Shown: positions 22,340 to 31,078 of the stretch, piece by piece
Layout: every line of letters starts with the position of its first letter
How positions within the stretch are numbered: position 1 is the first letter of the stretch
Origin: Acrasis kona
Taxonomy: Eukaryota; Heterolobosea; Eutetramitea; Acrasida; Acrasidae
DNA: 64,000 nt
Reading direction: 5' to 3'
NCBI GenBank assembly: GCA_026419775.2
Contig: JAOPGA020001235.1
Coordinates: forward strand, 124,001-188,000
Notes under the pieces: generated by a model
Databases searched by the model: none
Told to the model about the DNA's origin: nothing
What the model saw: only the letters and a program-made list of their open reading frames with translations
Position numbers and translations under genes: made by a program

Positions 22340-22899
22340 ACATCGTTTGTAAAGGTGAAGTTCCACACTCCTCTGTTCGCATTGCTGTCTCTGACTACCT
22401 TTTGTCCACTGTCTCAAATTCTTCCAACTACAAATATAATATTCTTCATGATGAGTATCATATCAAAGCTAGCGTTGACACCAACCCTCTGTCACGCCCG
22501 AAACAGATCTTCCTCCTCCGTCTCCGTTCCAATCAACTCTGCACTCTTTCTAAAATGCAGTACTGGGACAACAACAACCAAATCACCAACACCAACTGCC
22601 CTAGGCGTTGTTTGCAACATGAGGATCAAACTCATGTTCTTCTTAATTGTCGTAGCAACTTGCCATACAAATACGATACTATGCGATCAATAAATGAACT
22701 GATTCGCAGTAACATGCTGCCAGGATCGCTCATTAAGGGCTCATTCAAATTCTGGGGTTTTCCATCTACACTGTACCAAAGTGTTTTTGACTTTGACGAA
22801 CATCCTATGACTGACATGCGTAGGGCTACTATCTATGCCAGTCTACTTGGTTATACTAGTATGGATGTAGTTAAGCGCTTTTCAAATAAGATACCATAA
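22340..22899 (+). pseudogene. 3' fragment of a non-LTR (LINE-type) retrotransposon ORF
   Basis: The frame ending at 22899 carries the region after reverse transcriptase typical of LINE ORF2 proteins: FLLRLRSNQLCTLSKMQYWD, then CPRRCLQHEDQTHVLLNC, a CxxxC...H...C knuckle of the zf-RVT type, and a helical tail. The open frame can be followed upstream only to about 22340, where it meets a stop, so reverse transcriptase and endonuclease domains are missing. This is the usual 5'-truncated LINE insertion. I could not define its exact 3' end. Confidence 0.7.
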
Positions 22900-23918
22900 C
22901 CATCTTCTCTAATGTACCACTTTTCCTGCCATCTCCATCATCTTTGTTTGACGCACCTGCAAGATCCAAGCCTTGTTTCTTTACTACTGCTGACTCATTC
23001 ACTACGCGCACAGTTTTAACAACATTAAATTTAAGCTCCTCTTTAAAGACTACTTTGCCTGCATATTAGGTGTTGAAGTCTCTTTACTGGTATTGGGTAC
23101 TTATTCCTTATCTTAAGCAGCGTCTTGCACCCTCATCATCTTCATTAGGGGTAGAGATAGAACCAAGGCGCTTAGACTTCACTGCATACTTTCGGTGATT
23201 CTGCTGCATTCACTATGCCTCTTTTTTGGTGTCTTGTCTCTTAAAGCTCAGCTCCTTGTTTTGTGCGTCCGCTTGCTCAAGACCTACTACCAGTATTTAC
23301 ATGATATAAACAGATACATTGTTCTCAGAATATTTGCAATGAATCACTGCTGACTAGCAACTGGAGTTTGTATGTAGCATATGGAAGAAGGAACATCCAG
23401 TGCAAGTGTTTTCGCATTTGTTCAGCTTATAGAGTTCTAGTGCGAGGAGCTCTTCGCTAGCTATTGGCTCTTTCCGCTACAACTTTTCATCCTGATGGTG
23501 TCTTTAATGGACATTTGGGAGAGGTTTTGATTCCTCTGTTGAAGTTACATCTGATACGTCTTATGGCTCCTTTTGACTCTTTTGCGGCGGGATTTGCTCT
23601 CATTATCTTTACATTATCTAGGTTGAAGCTATTGGTGCCTTTGTGTAACATCTTAGTTGGAGCGCTTGATAGCCTCTGTCTTTTTGGTTACACTTTTTTT
23701 TTTGGTGGCAGTGTTCAAAATCCAGTCTTTGGGAAGTGAATATGCTTACCACTTCGGGTGCAATAGGATTTGTAGAACGTGAATCAGAATAAATAATAGG
23801 CCAATTGCTTCTCCAACTCTTGTCGAGACTGTGGAATTCGGAGAGGCCGAAAGCAAATGATGGGTAATTAAAGAAGATAGTCATGTATAAAAAAACAAAT
23901 AAAAGACCACACGTAAAG
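22900..23918. other. Non-coding region between two mobile elements
   Basis: About 1 kb of C/T-rich then mixed sequence after the LINE fragment and before the transposase gene end. It may be retrotransposon 3' UTR in its first part. A 91-codon plus-strand frame at 23464-23739 starts with TTG and is a weak candidate. No gene is supported. Confidence 0.5.
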
Positions 23919-26015
23919 TTACTTTTTAATAATTTGGAGGCAAACATATTTGTTCATGCAATCCTTCGTTACAAGAGCTTTCCCGAGATAATCTCGGCAA
24001 CTCAACTCAAACACGTCTCCCAGCACACTACTGCTGTATTGATAACACCCATGCAATGGGTGTTTCACATTAAATGTCAGTTTCTGGAGTCTCAAACTTT
24101 TTTTATCCGAAGATATTCCTAAAACGCGTGCGTACTTGATGTCATTTGACCCTAACCGATACATGACATTGTCGCCCTCTTTAATTGTGTGTTTGGTGTT
24201 GAATTGTTTTCTTTCTGGATAGCACGAAGGATACAGGTATCTCACTGTCTGCATTATCATCTCCTGTTTTGAGATCCAATGCTCAAGATGACGGTAATTT
24301 GACTTCTGTATATATCGGCGGAAAACTCGATGCTTTGCCTCAAATGGTCTGGTCCACCACAATATTGGAGGTCCCCACTCCCGAATGTGATCAAACATGT
24401 GGAGAACATTGTGGAAGTTTGGAAAATTGCACACATTCTTGTTGTTGCGAAGCGTCACATACTCTCTCCTCCATTCTTTACATAACCTCTCTGCATCATC
24501 TACTTCGCTTGATGTAAGCGAACGCTGAAACAATATTGACATCCAATTACACAGATTCACCAAACATTTGTACTTCTTGGTCAACTCGTCATCATGGGCA
24601 GTCACGGCTTTATAGATAAATGGAGCGATTGTAAAAAACTGGAGCCAGGCCTCACCATTCCAGTATTTGCGGCTGTCATAATCAGGAGCTTGACAATTGT
24701 AAATCTTGTATTCATCCCCATCAATTAACTTCTTCAAGTGGTTAAGCTCCTCTCTCTTCAAACTGTCGTGCATAAACTCGATATAACGCTTGAAAAGTCC
24801 AAGTGGACCAACGTGAAACCAATCCACNACACTATCCTTATGAATGTCGAATTCATAAAGTCTATAAAGTCGCCAAAAGGGATTTTTGCGAACAGATCCA
24901 TCATCATTTAGTTCCCACGATACAGCATAGTTTGATTCAAGAACTTTCTTCTGCTTTTGACTTCTGCACTCCGTCCATTCTTTTAATACCTTTAACATGT
25001 GTGGAACAGACCTTGGGTCTCCAACATTATCAGAATGCTGATCACATTTCTTTCCCAAACAGTGTGCGCACGGTTTGTCTGAATTTTGACGCTTGATTGA
25101 TGTGAAGTCATTTCGTTGAGGAGTGTCGCCTAAAAACATACCGACAAAAGTCTGGATCTGTATCTCCTTATTATATGTAGCGTTAAAAACACGATGAGGC
25201 ATAAATAACTGCTCCAACTCTTTAATAACAATATCAATTATATCCCAAACATTATCCTTTTTATGTACCATAGCAACAAGATACATGTTCATGAGCTGTG
25301 AGATATAGCCGCGATTGTAGTTGGCAATTGTAAAATACAAGGCGCCAGCAGATCCATCAGCCTTTTGAAACTTTCTGAAGTCATCATAATAGAGGATGAT
25401 AACCAAGGGTAAGCATTTTCTCTTTTGGCTATTACGGAAGTAAAGTAGAAATTTCTTTGAATGAAAGAGCTCTGATGCTGGTGCTTGTGGGTCTCTTTCT
25501 GGGGGAACAAATGTCATTTGATCAGAATCTTCCTTGTTTGCCATAAGATACACAATCTTTTCGCCAATACTGTACAGGACAGATTTCTTGATGGTGTTAG
25601 GCACCTTGATCGGTTTAAATAATATAATGTCTTCCAAAGGGCGCTTTATCTCATCAAGATTTTTTGGAAGATCATAATTCTTACCCCACTTGGCATACCG
25701 TCCATTTATATCATGTAACAAACGCTCAAGATCCTCATCATCTGCTGAAGACAGAAGATGNTGGTTAACAGCAAAATGGAGTACTTCTTCAGTCCGGAAT
25801 GGTGAGTAATCTTCGTTTTGCTTCTGCGATGTGGCTGTTCCAAGAGATGGAAGTTCTATTGATACGTTTTGGGTTAAAATTGTATCAATACATTTCAATC
25901 TCTCATCCTCTGTGATGGACGGTAAAGGTTCAACAATTTGCTCGTCTTGAGATAGTTCCACTTCACTCTCCTCATACATGCGGACGTACTGTAAAACCTT
26001 GTCCGGTGGAAACAC
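23919..26015 (-). CDS. Large transposase-like protein (YDDF / Tnp2-related type)
   Basis: A minus-strand frame open for nearly 700 codons without ATG at its upstream end (GTG at 26015), so it is probably an internal or interrupted reading frame. It shows the hallmarks of a family found in animals and fungi: LVIILYYDDFRKFQ, SAGALYFTIANYN, a CAHCLGKKCDQH knuckle, VDWFHVGPLGLFKRY, PPILWWTRPFEAKHRVFRR. These proteins are interpreted as DDE-type transposases of large DNA transposons. Two ambiguous bases (24828, 25761) fall in it. The 73-codon frame at 26209-26430 and the C2H2 gene at 29076-29633 are probably its displaced 5' parts. Confidence 0.8.
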   Translation of the reverse strand: MFPPDKVLQYVRMYEESEVELSQDEQIVEPLPSITEDERLKCIDTILTQNVSIELPSLGTATSQKQNEDYSPFRTEEVLHFAVNXHLLSSADDEDLERLLHDINGRYAKWGKNYDLPKNLDEIKRPLEDIILFKPIKVPNTIKKSVLYSIGEKIVYLMANKEDSDQMTFVPPERDPQAPASELFHSKKFLLYFRNSQKRKCLPLVIILYYDDFRKFQKADGSAGALYFTIANYNRGYISQLMNMYLVAMVHKKDNVWDIIDIVIKELEQLFMPHRVFNATYNKEIQIQTFVGMFLGDTPQRNDFTSIKRQNSDKPCAHCLGKKCDQHSDNVGDPRSVPHMLKVLKEWTECRSQKQKKVLESNYAVSWELNDDGSVRKNPFWRLYRLYEFDIHKDSXVDWFHVGPLGLFKRYIEFMHDSLKREELNHLKKLIDGDEYKIYNCQAPDYDSRKYWNGEAWLQFFTIAPFIYKAVTAHDDELTKKYKCLVNLCNWMSILFQRSLTSSEVDDAERLCKEWRREYVTLRNNKNVCNFPNFHNVLHMFDHIREWGPPILWWTRPFEAKHRVFRRYIQKSNYRHLEHWISKQEMIMQTVRYLYPSCYPERKQFNTKHTIKEGDNVMYRLGSNDIKYARVLGISSDKKSLRLQKLTFNVKHPLHGCYQYSSSVLGDVFELSCRDYLGKALVTKDCMNKYVCLQIIKK

Positions 26016-26208
26016 TCATGGCGTGGAAACAGTTATATATGGCAATTTTCATTGTAATATTCATATATAATCCGGCAAGTTCGTACGTCGTGATGTGTAC
26101 TGGTAATCAACAAAACAACACAATTTCCTTCAATAAAAAATTTTTAATTTTTTATTTTCTGACATGTTATTGTAGAATGAAGTAGCGTCTGTAAATAGTG
26201 TTAATGAC

Positions 26209-26430
26209 CTAGGGGGGAAACATTCTTTCAATTCCATCAGGTACATTTGAAGTCAAGTACTTTGAATACATTGTAGGGAACTCTGTTTGCATGTAATTGT
26301 TCACAACTTTGAACAGTTCCTCATTGGCTTTTATCCATTTTAAAGCGTGCTTGTTCGTCTCTTTCGTTACGCGAGGTGTTGCTTTAATTTGACACTTTCT
26401 CGATACCTTCGTTGGCTTTCGCGTCGCCAT
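26209..26430 (-). CDS. N-terminal piece of the transposase unit, 73 aa
   Basis: ATG at 26430 opens a basic frame (TRKPTKVSRKCQIKATPR) ending NVPDGIERMFPP then stop. The large transposase frame begins again with FPPDKVLQYVRMY at 26014. The repeated FPP suggests the two were continuous and are now separated by about 190 bp. That gap may be an insertion, or an intron with an acceptor near 26016 that I could not place in frame. The gap (26016-26208) is AT-rich and has no coding sense. Confidence 0.5.
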   Translation of the reverse strand: MATRKPTKVSRKCQIKATPRVTKETNKHALKWIKANEELFKVVNNYMQTEFPTMYSKYLTSNVPDGIERMFPP

Positions 26431-26574
26431 TCTATTGCCGTTCCATATCGTGGCTGATTCTTCTTTTCTATCTTGTCTAACATTAGTAAACCTGGTTATT
26501 TCAAAAGTCTTACAACAAATGTATTTTTACTGCTATTTTATTCCTAATGTGTAACCTGCGTTATTTATTTCCTC

Positions 26575-26629
26575 CACGTATGTACCCTGTATGTGCAGAG
26601 AATAATGTGCTGGTGCCACAGCACATTAT
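26575..26629 (+). repeat. Left terminal inverted repeat with internal hairpin
   Basis: 55 bp beginning CACGTATGTACCCTGTATG. It matches the reverse complement of 28999-29053 at 54 of 55 positions. The inner half is itself palindromic: 11-bp arms ATAATGTGCTG and CAGCACATTAT around the six bases GTGCCA. Confidence 0.95.
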
Positions 26630-26985
26630 AGATTCGTAATGTAAGTTGGGTGCGTGGCTAAAGTAATAGACCATTACATTAATATTCGATAAGTAGTCGG
26701 TTGAGACTAGAATGTTAACGGAGGTTTAGTCGCTTGATGGTTACCCGAAGTATGTCTATTATTGACATGGGTTTACTACAGGCACACATTTAAATTTATC
26801 TATACTGAAATGCATTGAAAGTGAGTAGTTTTTGCCTGGGTGAAGTATAGTGAATGATAGAGATGAGTAGACATTAAGTAGTGTCCATCTTCCACCCGCC
26901 CGCCCGACGTATTCATATGATACTTGTGTATGCGGAATAAAACTGGATACACTAAATTTATTAAATGCTGTATTTATTAAAAGAT

Positions 26986-27429
26986 TTAAAGATACTTTGA
27001 TGGTAATGTACTTCGTTTGCCTCGATGTAGTTCATGTGGTCTGTCGCATTGTGAGTGGACTTCCTTTATCCGATTTACAAGAAATTCATCTAATACAACA
27101 GGATAGTCTCCAGAACCCTTTGTACTCCATAACGCTCTTCGTACAATTTGCAATTTTTTGTTAAGTGCTTGTGTTGGAACATTATGTGTTATTTTGCCAA
27201 GCAGGCTCTGAATGTCCTTATTGCAATAAATACCTCGTTGGAGATTTTCTACTAGAGGGTCAATCTGCTCAAGGTTATCTAATTTTGTGAATACTTGATG
27301 GCTGACGAAGTCCAAATGGTATGATAGATAAGTGATTTCTTGTACAGGCTCCAATCTGGATTTCTTTATGTTCACCTTCAAGCCATAATGTGCTATGTTT
27401 TTTAACAGTTCATCTCTACGCTCTTGCAA
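26986..27429 (-). pseudogene. DIRS-type reverse transcriptase / RNase H fragment
   Basis: A minus-strand frame without ATG. GLKVNIKKSRLEPVQEITYL is the end of the palm/thumb region, matching the DIRS pattern GxxxNxxKSxLxPxQxxxFLG; NKDIQSLLGKITH and the following LQIVRRALW correspond to the RT-RNase H linker. The conserved catalytic YxDD lies upstream of the fragment and is absent. It is a 5'- and 3'-truncated relic, independent of the recombinase copy at 6.2-7.6 kb and in the opposite orientation. Confidence 0.65.
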
Positions 27430-27612
27430 AGATGATTGGAGAGACCAATCAAATGAGAGACATCAACTATAATTAAAAAGACATCAACTACAGTGAAAAC
27501 GGATACAAGTTGTAATTTGTAATTCTTACGAACGTATTATAAAATAGCGATCAATTTTTTTCTCTTGTGAAAAGTAAAAAGAAACCAACCAACTGATCTG
27601 AGCCGAAGCGTT

Positions 27613-28659
27613 ATGTCACATACCCAAGACGAACATTATATCAACCTAATTAACTCTTACAATATCTCCTTTGATATTGACTTTGATCTACTGGTTACTC
27701 CTCCTAACATAGCAGCTACAAATACATACTCCAAAGAACAACACCTACTACCACAAATGACTGATCAACAATATCCAAATACGTATTTACAACACACAAC
27801 AATAGAGCCTGCGTTCGCAACGATCTCACCACTCGTTAGTCCCAGCAGGCACACAGTCATTACCGGCCCAGCTGTGGAAACTAACGATCACGTGCCGAGA
27901 AAACTCTGCGAAACCGATTTCAAAACGTTAATTATATATGCCAAAAAATTACATTTCAAACATAATTCTGTACTTTATAATTATCTTAACAAATGGGATC
28001 CTTCAACTGCACTTTTTAACCCACCCACCACATTAAGTTTCTATTTTTTGGATAAAAATGGAAATCGTTGTAAGCTCGACAAGATAACACATTCAACTCA
28101 CCGCACCTTCACCGATACAGAAAGAAATATATTTAACTGGGTCGAAACACACTTTGATCTCCCAAAGACAACAGCGAAAGAAATATTACATAATGCATCG
28201 GAAAAAAAAAATAATAAGACCATCACATATCTCCAAATTGCTTTAGATGATAATCGTTACATAACATATACTGGCAAAACAAAAAGCTTAATAACCGAAA
28301 TTTCTCGTCGGTACAATCATTTAATACATACGGACATGGCAAGTATACATGCTCATATAACACATGATTGTAATCCTCATGGGTCTATAGCCGGATCTTT
28401 CATTCTAGGACTTCACGAAACCCAAGATATAGGTAAGCAAAAGGAGACAGAAAACATTCGATACCTTACCCAATTATTATTGAATGATGCACCAGTAGTT
28501 TTATTAAACAAACAAGAAGTAACACCCATTCCGCCCTCAACATGTTATGCACCTTACGACGAGAGAAACATCAAAATCTTAGAGAAAATCCGTAACCGTG
28601 AGCATTGTACCGATTACCCCACATTTATAAACACACCAAAAACGAACAAACCCAATTAA
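27613..28659 (+). CDS. GIY-YIG endonuclease-like protein, 348 aa, element-borne
   Basis: A single ATG-initiated frame. Residues 1-110 are Thr/Pro/Asn-rich and probably disordered. Residues about 195-300 fit a divergent GIY-YIG nuclease: TITYLQIALDDNRYITYTGK (two beta strands with GIY-like and YTG motifs), then ISRRYNHLI (catalytic Arg position and His), then QKETENIRYLTQLL (candidate metal-binding Glu). GIY-YIG nucleases cut DNA in homing elements, Penelope-like elements and repair. Being inside an inverted-repeat element, it may nick the target or the element ends (inference). It could instead be a gag-like protein. Confidence 0.6.
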   Translation: MSHTQDEHYINLINSYNISFDIDFDLLVTPPNIAATNTYSKEQHLLPQMTDQQYPNTYLQHTTIEPAFATISPLVSPSRHTVITGPAVETNDHVPRKLCETDFKTLIIYAKKLHFKHNSVLYNYLNKWDPSTALFNPPTTLSFYFLDKNGNRCKLDKITHSTHRTFTDTERNIFNWVETHFDLPKTTAKEILHNASEKKNNKTITYLQIALDDNRYITYTGKTKSLITEISRRYNHLIHTDMASIHAHITHDCNPHGSIAGSFILGLHETQDIGKQKETENIRYLTQLLLNDAPVVLLNKQEVTPIPPSTCYAPYDERNIKILEKIRNREHCTDYPTFINTPKTNKPN

Positions 28660-28998
28660 ATGTTAACTCTTCTATTTTTTATTTCGTATTGTATAATATT
28701 AGAAATTTCTTGCACAATATCAAAATTATGACTTCACTCCATATCCTTTTTTAAAGAACTTGCCGGGCGGGGGGTTGGGAGGAAGTATACAAGCATACAT
28801 ACCAAATTATTTAAAACATTAAATATTATAAGTTACTAGTCATTAAACGCTTTTGATAATTTAGCATGTTCGTGGTTTTCAGACCAAAACTTTTGGTCGT
28901 CTTCGAATACTCACTAAACATTTAATAGGTTAATTTAATACACTCTAGTCACATAGTAACTACTCTTGAGTATATAGAAGGCTATTCTGTAACCTCTC

Positions 28999-29053
28999 AT
29001 AATGTGCTGTGGCACCAGCACATTATACTCTGCACATACAGGGTACATACGTG
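28999..29053 (-). repeat. Right terminal inverted repeat with internal hairpin
   Basis: Inverted copy of 26575-26629 with one difference (A/T near the centre). It also contains the 28-base palindrome ATAATGTGCTG-N6-CAGCACATTAT. The repeat ends 22 bp from the C2H2 gene stop at 29076. Confidence 0.95.
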
Positions 29054-29075
29054 TCCTGGTCAACCCCTACACCCA

Positions 29076-29633
29076 TTACAAGGTTTTACAGTATTCCACA
29101 ACATCCAAAATGTACTTTCGGACATTCTCGGATAATGATTCGTCATGCAGAACATCGTTGCGTGCCTTCTCAAGAGCATCATAATCTTCTTCGTCTTCAG
29201 ACATGTTTTTGGCAAAAATCTTATCAACAATTGTCCATGCTTGAGAAGCTTCCTCAGGTTCGATGTTTGTATCATCTGGTTTCTTCAATGTTTTTTGAGG
29301 CCTCTCAGGCTGTTGGCACTTCTCCTGCTCCAATTGTTCTGTCGATGTTTCAATTTGCTCTGGCAATGTTTCAATACCGCCCCACTGCTCCCCCTCGTTG
29401 TTTGCATCAAATGCGTTGTTTCGAGTGCGTTTTCTGCTTACTTTCGCAGTATGGTATTCATCAATCTTTTTAATTTTGTTGTCCAAGTGATATTTTTCGA
29501 TAAGAGCTTCGTATGATAGATTCATTGTTTCGTGAGATTTCAGATGGCTCTTGACACCGTTCTTAGATTTAAAATGATTTGCGCACAGAGGACATAAATA
29601 AAGAGGAGTTTTAGGGTTCTCTCTCACAATCAT
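29076..29633 (-). CDS. C2H2 zinc-finger protein, 185 aa, probably transposon-encoded
   Basis: ATG at 29633. One C2H2 finger lies near residues 12-34 (YLCPLCANHFKSKNGVKSHL, then KSH), followed by a basic stretch (KVSRKRTRNN), an acidic Gln/Glu-rich linker and a helical end (VRKYILDVVEYC). Transposases of the type found at 23919-26015 often begin with such a finger. The shared strand and order suggest this is the 5' part of that transposon, now separated by the 2.48-kb element. As a free protein it would be a DNA-binding factor. Confidence 0.72.
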   Translation of the reverse strand: MIVRENPKTPLYLCPLCANHFKSKNGVKSHLKSHETMNLSYEALIEKYHLDNKIKKIDEYHTAKVSRKRTRNNAFDANNEGEQWGGIETLPEQIETSTEQLEQEKCQQPERPQKTLKKPDDTNIEPEEASQAWTIVDKIFAKNMSEDEEDYDALEKARNDVLHDESLSENVRKYILDVVEYCKTL

Positions 29634-29969
29634 TTGATGGGCATATTCCTTCTAACACACACCCTCCAACTCTTTGCACACGGTATTGCAGATTCTTTGC
29701 TTCTAGTTTATGTGTGCATTGGCAATAGAACATTCAAAGTTGGTGATATTGTAAGGAGTTTGTAAAGCATCGACCCAAAAAGTTAAACAATGATATTCCA
29801 GACATGCTTAATAATTGGTTTGTGTGCGATAGCATATTGTCACGATAAATAGTGGTGTACATTTGTCAACTTCGTTTAATTATCCACCAAATGATGGAAG
29901 TCAACCCCACGCTCTTAAATATGAAGAACTTGAAGAAACATGAACGAAACATAGAAAACAAAAACAAAC
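29634..29969. other. Intergenic region, no gene seen
   Basis: 336 bases between the divergent C2H2 gene and the small coiled-coil gene. No coding or structural signal recognised. Confidence 0.55.
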
Positions 29970-30394
29970 ATGGTTAGCGAATTTGATGCTGAAGAACAAG
30001 TTAGATTAGCAGAGGGAAGTATCATCAGCCTACAACAAACAATTGAAGCAAACCCTTCAATGCAAATTGTTTTAGAACCCACGATAGAGAAACTGAAACA
30101 AGATCTTGAGGAGCACAGGAAGGTACTTGAGAAAATACGGAGCCCTTCTGATGCTGTAAGTTTTTTTTTACATTTACATTATTCACATCAAAATAAGTGA
30201 TGAAGAAATTGTACAAAACTCCACCGATGAAATCCATCTTTGATACGCATAGGAGTGGGTTTAATGAACAAAGTACCGCGCAAATTCAACTTTTGTAAGA
30301 GGTTGACCAATTGTTTTCCAGCCAGTTTGGATTTTTACAGCAGCGTTTATACGTGAAGTATGGCAGTCAAATTCAACTAGCTTTCCGAGTTTGA
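29970..30394 (+). CDS. Small coiled-coil protein, probably spliced
   Basis: ATG at 29970. The first exon (29970-30155) encodes a coiled coil (EEQVRLAEGSIISLQQTIE, EKLKQDLEEHRKVLEKI) and ends at a gtaagt donor. An acceptor after gatgaag at 30205 continues in frame (KLYKTPPMKSIFDTHRSG). A further 27-nt intron would take the frame to a stop at 30394 (115 aa), but that intron is shorter than any other here. An alternative frame at 30322-30440 (PVWIFTAAFIREVWQSN) also reads like protein. So only the first exon is firm. No family recognised. Confidence 0.45.
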
Positions 30395-30480
30395 AGTTCA
30401 TTTTCTCAGTTCTTATGGATGAGAGGAACTTAATGGCGTCCGTTTAATTTACTCTAGTCCCATGTGCTTCTTGAAATTAA

Positions 30481-30570
30481 CCAAAGAGGAGAGTGGGAGC
30501 TATTCAAAATGGATTCATGGAAATAGTTAAACTATTGTTAAATGACAAAAGAGTAAAATTATATAATTAA
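30481..30570 (+). pseudogene. Solitary ankyrin-like repeat remnant
   Basis: Thirty codons ending in a stop read GAIQNGFMEIVKLLLNDKRV. This is one clear unit of the same ankyrin-like family as the 635-aa protein at 3270-5177 (consensus VxLLLxDxRVDP). No start and no neighbouring units remain, so this is a gene scrap. Confidence 0.45.
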
Positions 30571-30596
30571 AATTTTCAAGTTGAAAAAATCAAAAT

Positions 30597-30908
30597 TTAT
30601 TTGTTCAAAGCTTGTCTAGCCTCTCCCTTCTTTTCGGTTACTTTACCTTCTGCCTGCATTTGTTCGTTACCGATTAAGTCGCCGACTGCACCCTTAATGC
30701 TACCGCCAATCTCTTCTAGAGTACCCTTTGTACGCTCGTTGGTCTTTGCGTGTTCTTGCTTGGCCTCACCCTTGAGTTGTTGAGCCTTTCCCTCAGCTTG
30801 TCTCTCCTCGCTGCCAGTCAAGCCTCCCAATTTGTCCTTTGCCCATCCCTTCCATTCTTCTGTTTTTCCTTCAGCGCGCTCTTCGTTGTTTTTTTGTGTG
30901 TCGAACAT
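30597..30908 (-). CDS. CsbD-like stress-response protein, 103 aa
   Basis: ATG at 30908 (an upstream extension to 31007 reads as 5' UTR). The protein consists of two CsbD-type units of about 45 residues: ERAEGKTEEWKGWAKDKLGG...ERQAEGKAQQLKG and TLEEIGGSIKGAVGDLIGNE...MQAEGKVTEKKGEARQ. CsbD-like proteins are small, hydrophilic, highly charged and often stress-induced. They are common in bacteria and fungi and less so in protists. Their molecular role is unknown. It contains no Cys and would be soluble. Confidence 0.85.
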   Translation of the reverse strand: MFDTQKNNEERAEGKTEEWKGWAKDKLGGLTGSEERQAEGKAQQLKGEAKQEHAKTNERTKGTLEEIGGSIKGAVGDLIGNEQMQAEGKVTEKKGEARQALNK

Positions 30909-31078
30909 TATTGTGTTTGTTTTTGTGTTTGTTTTTGAATAAAAAAATGGATTGAATTTATAGAAAAATATTGTATCTAAAAATAAATAAAGTACTGATT
31001 TGGACAATTATGGATAGATGAGATTTTTCAGTTTTGTAAATTAAGTCATTACAATTCTATTCAATCTAAACATTGAAA

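Larger units (their letters stand above)
26575..29053. mobile_element. 2.48-kb element with 55-bp terminal inverted repeats
   Basis: The element is bounded by 26575-26629 and its inverted copy 28999-29053. Inside are a plus-strand 348-codon GIY-YIG-like gene (27613-28659) and a minus-strand DIRS reverse transcriptase remnant (26986-27429). It sits between two parts of an apparently collinear minus-strand transposon gene set (C2H2 at 29076-29633; transposase at 26430-23919), so it may have inserted there. A clear target-site duplication was not found. 28660-28998 is non-coding, with a G-rich run at about 28764-28780. Confidence 0.7.

Noticed and set aside
29009-29516. Plus-strand frames of 123-154 codons opposite the C2H2 gene
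   Set aside because: Antisense of the C2H2 gene and crossing into the terminal inverted repeat; they lack any motif.
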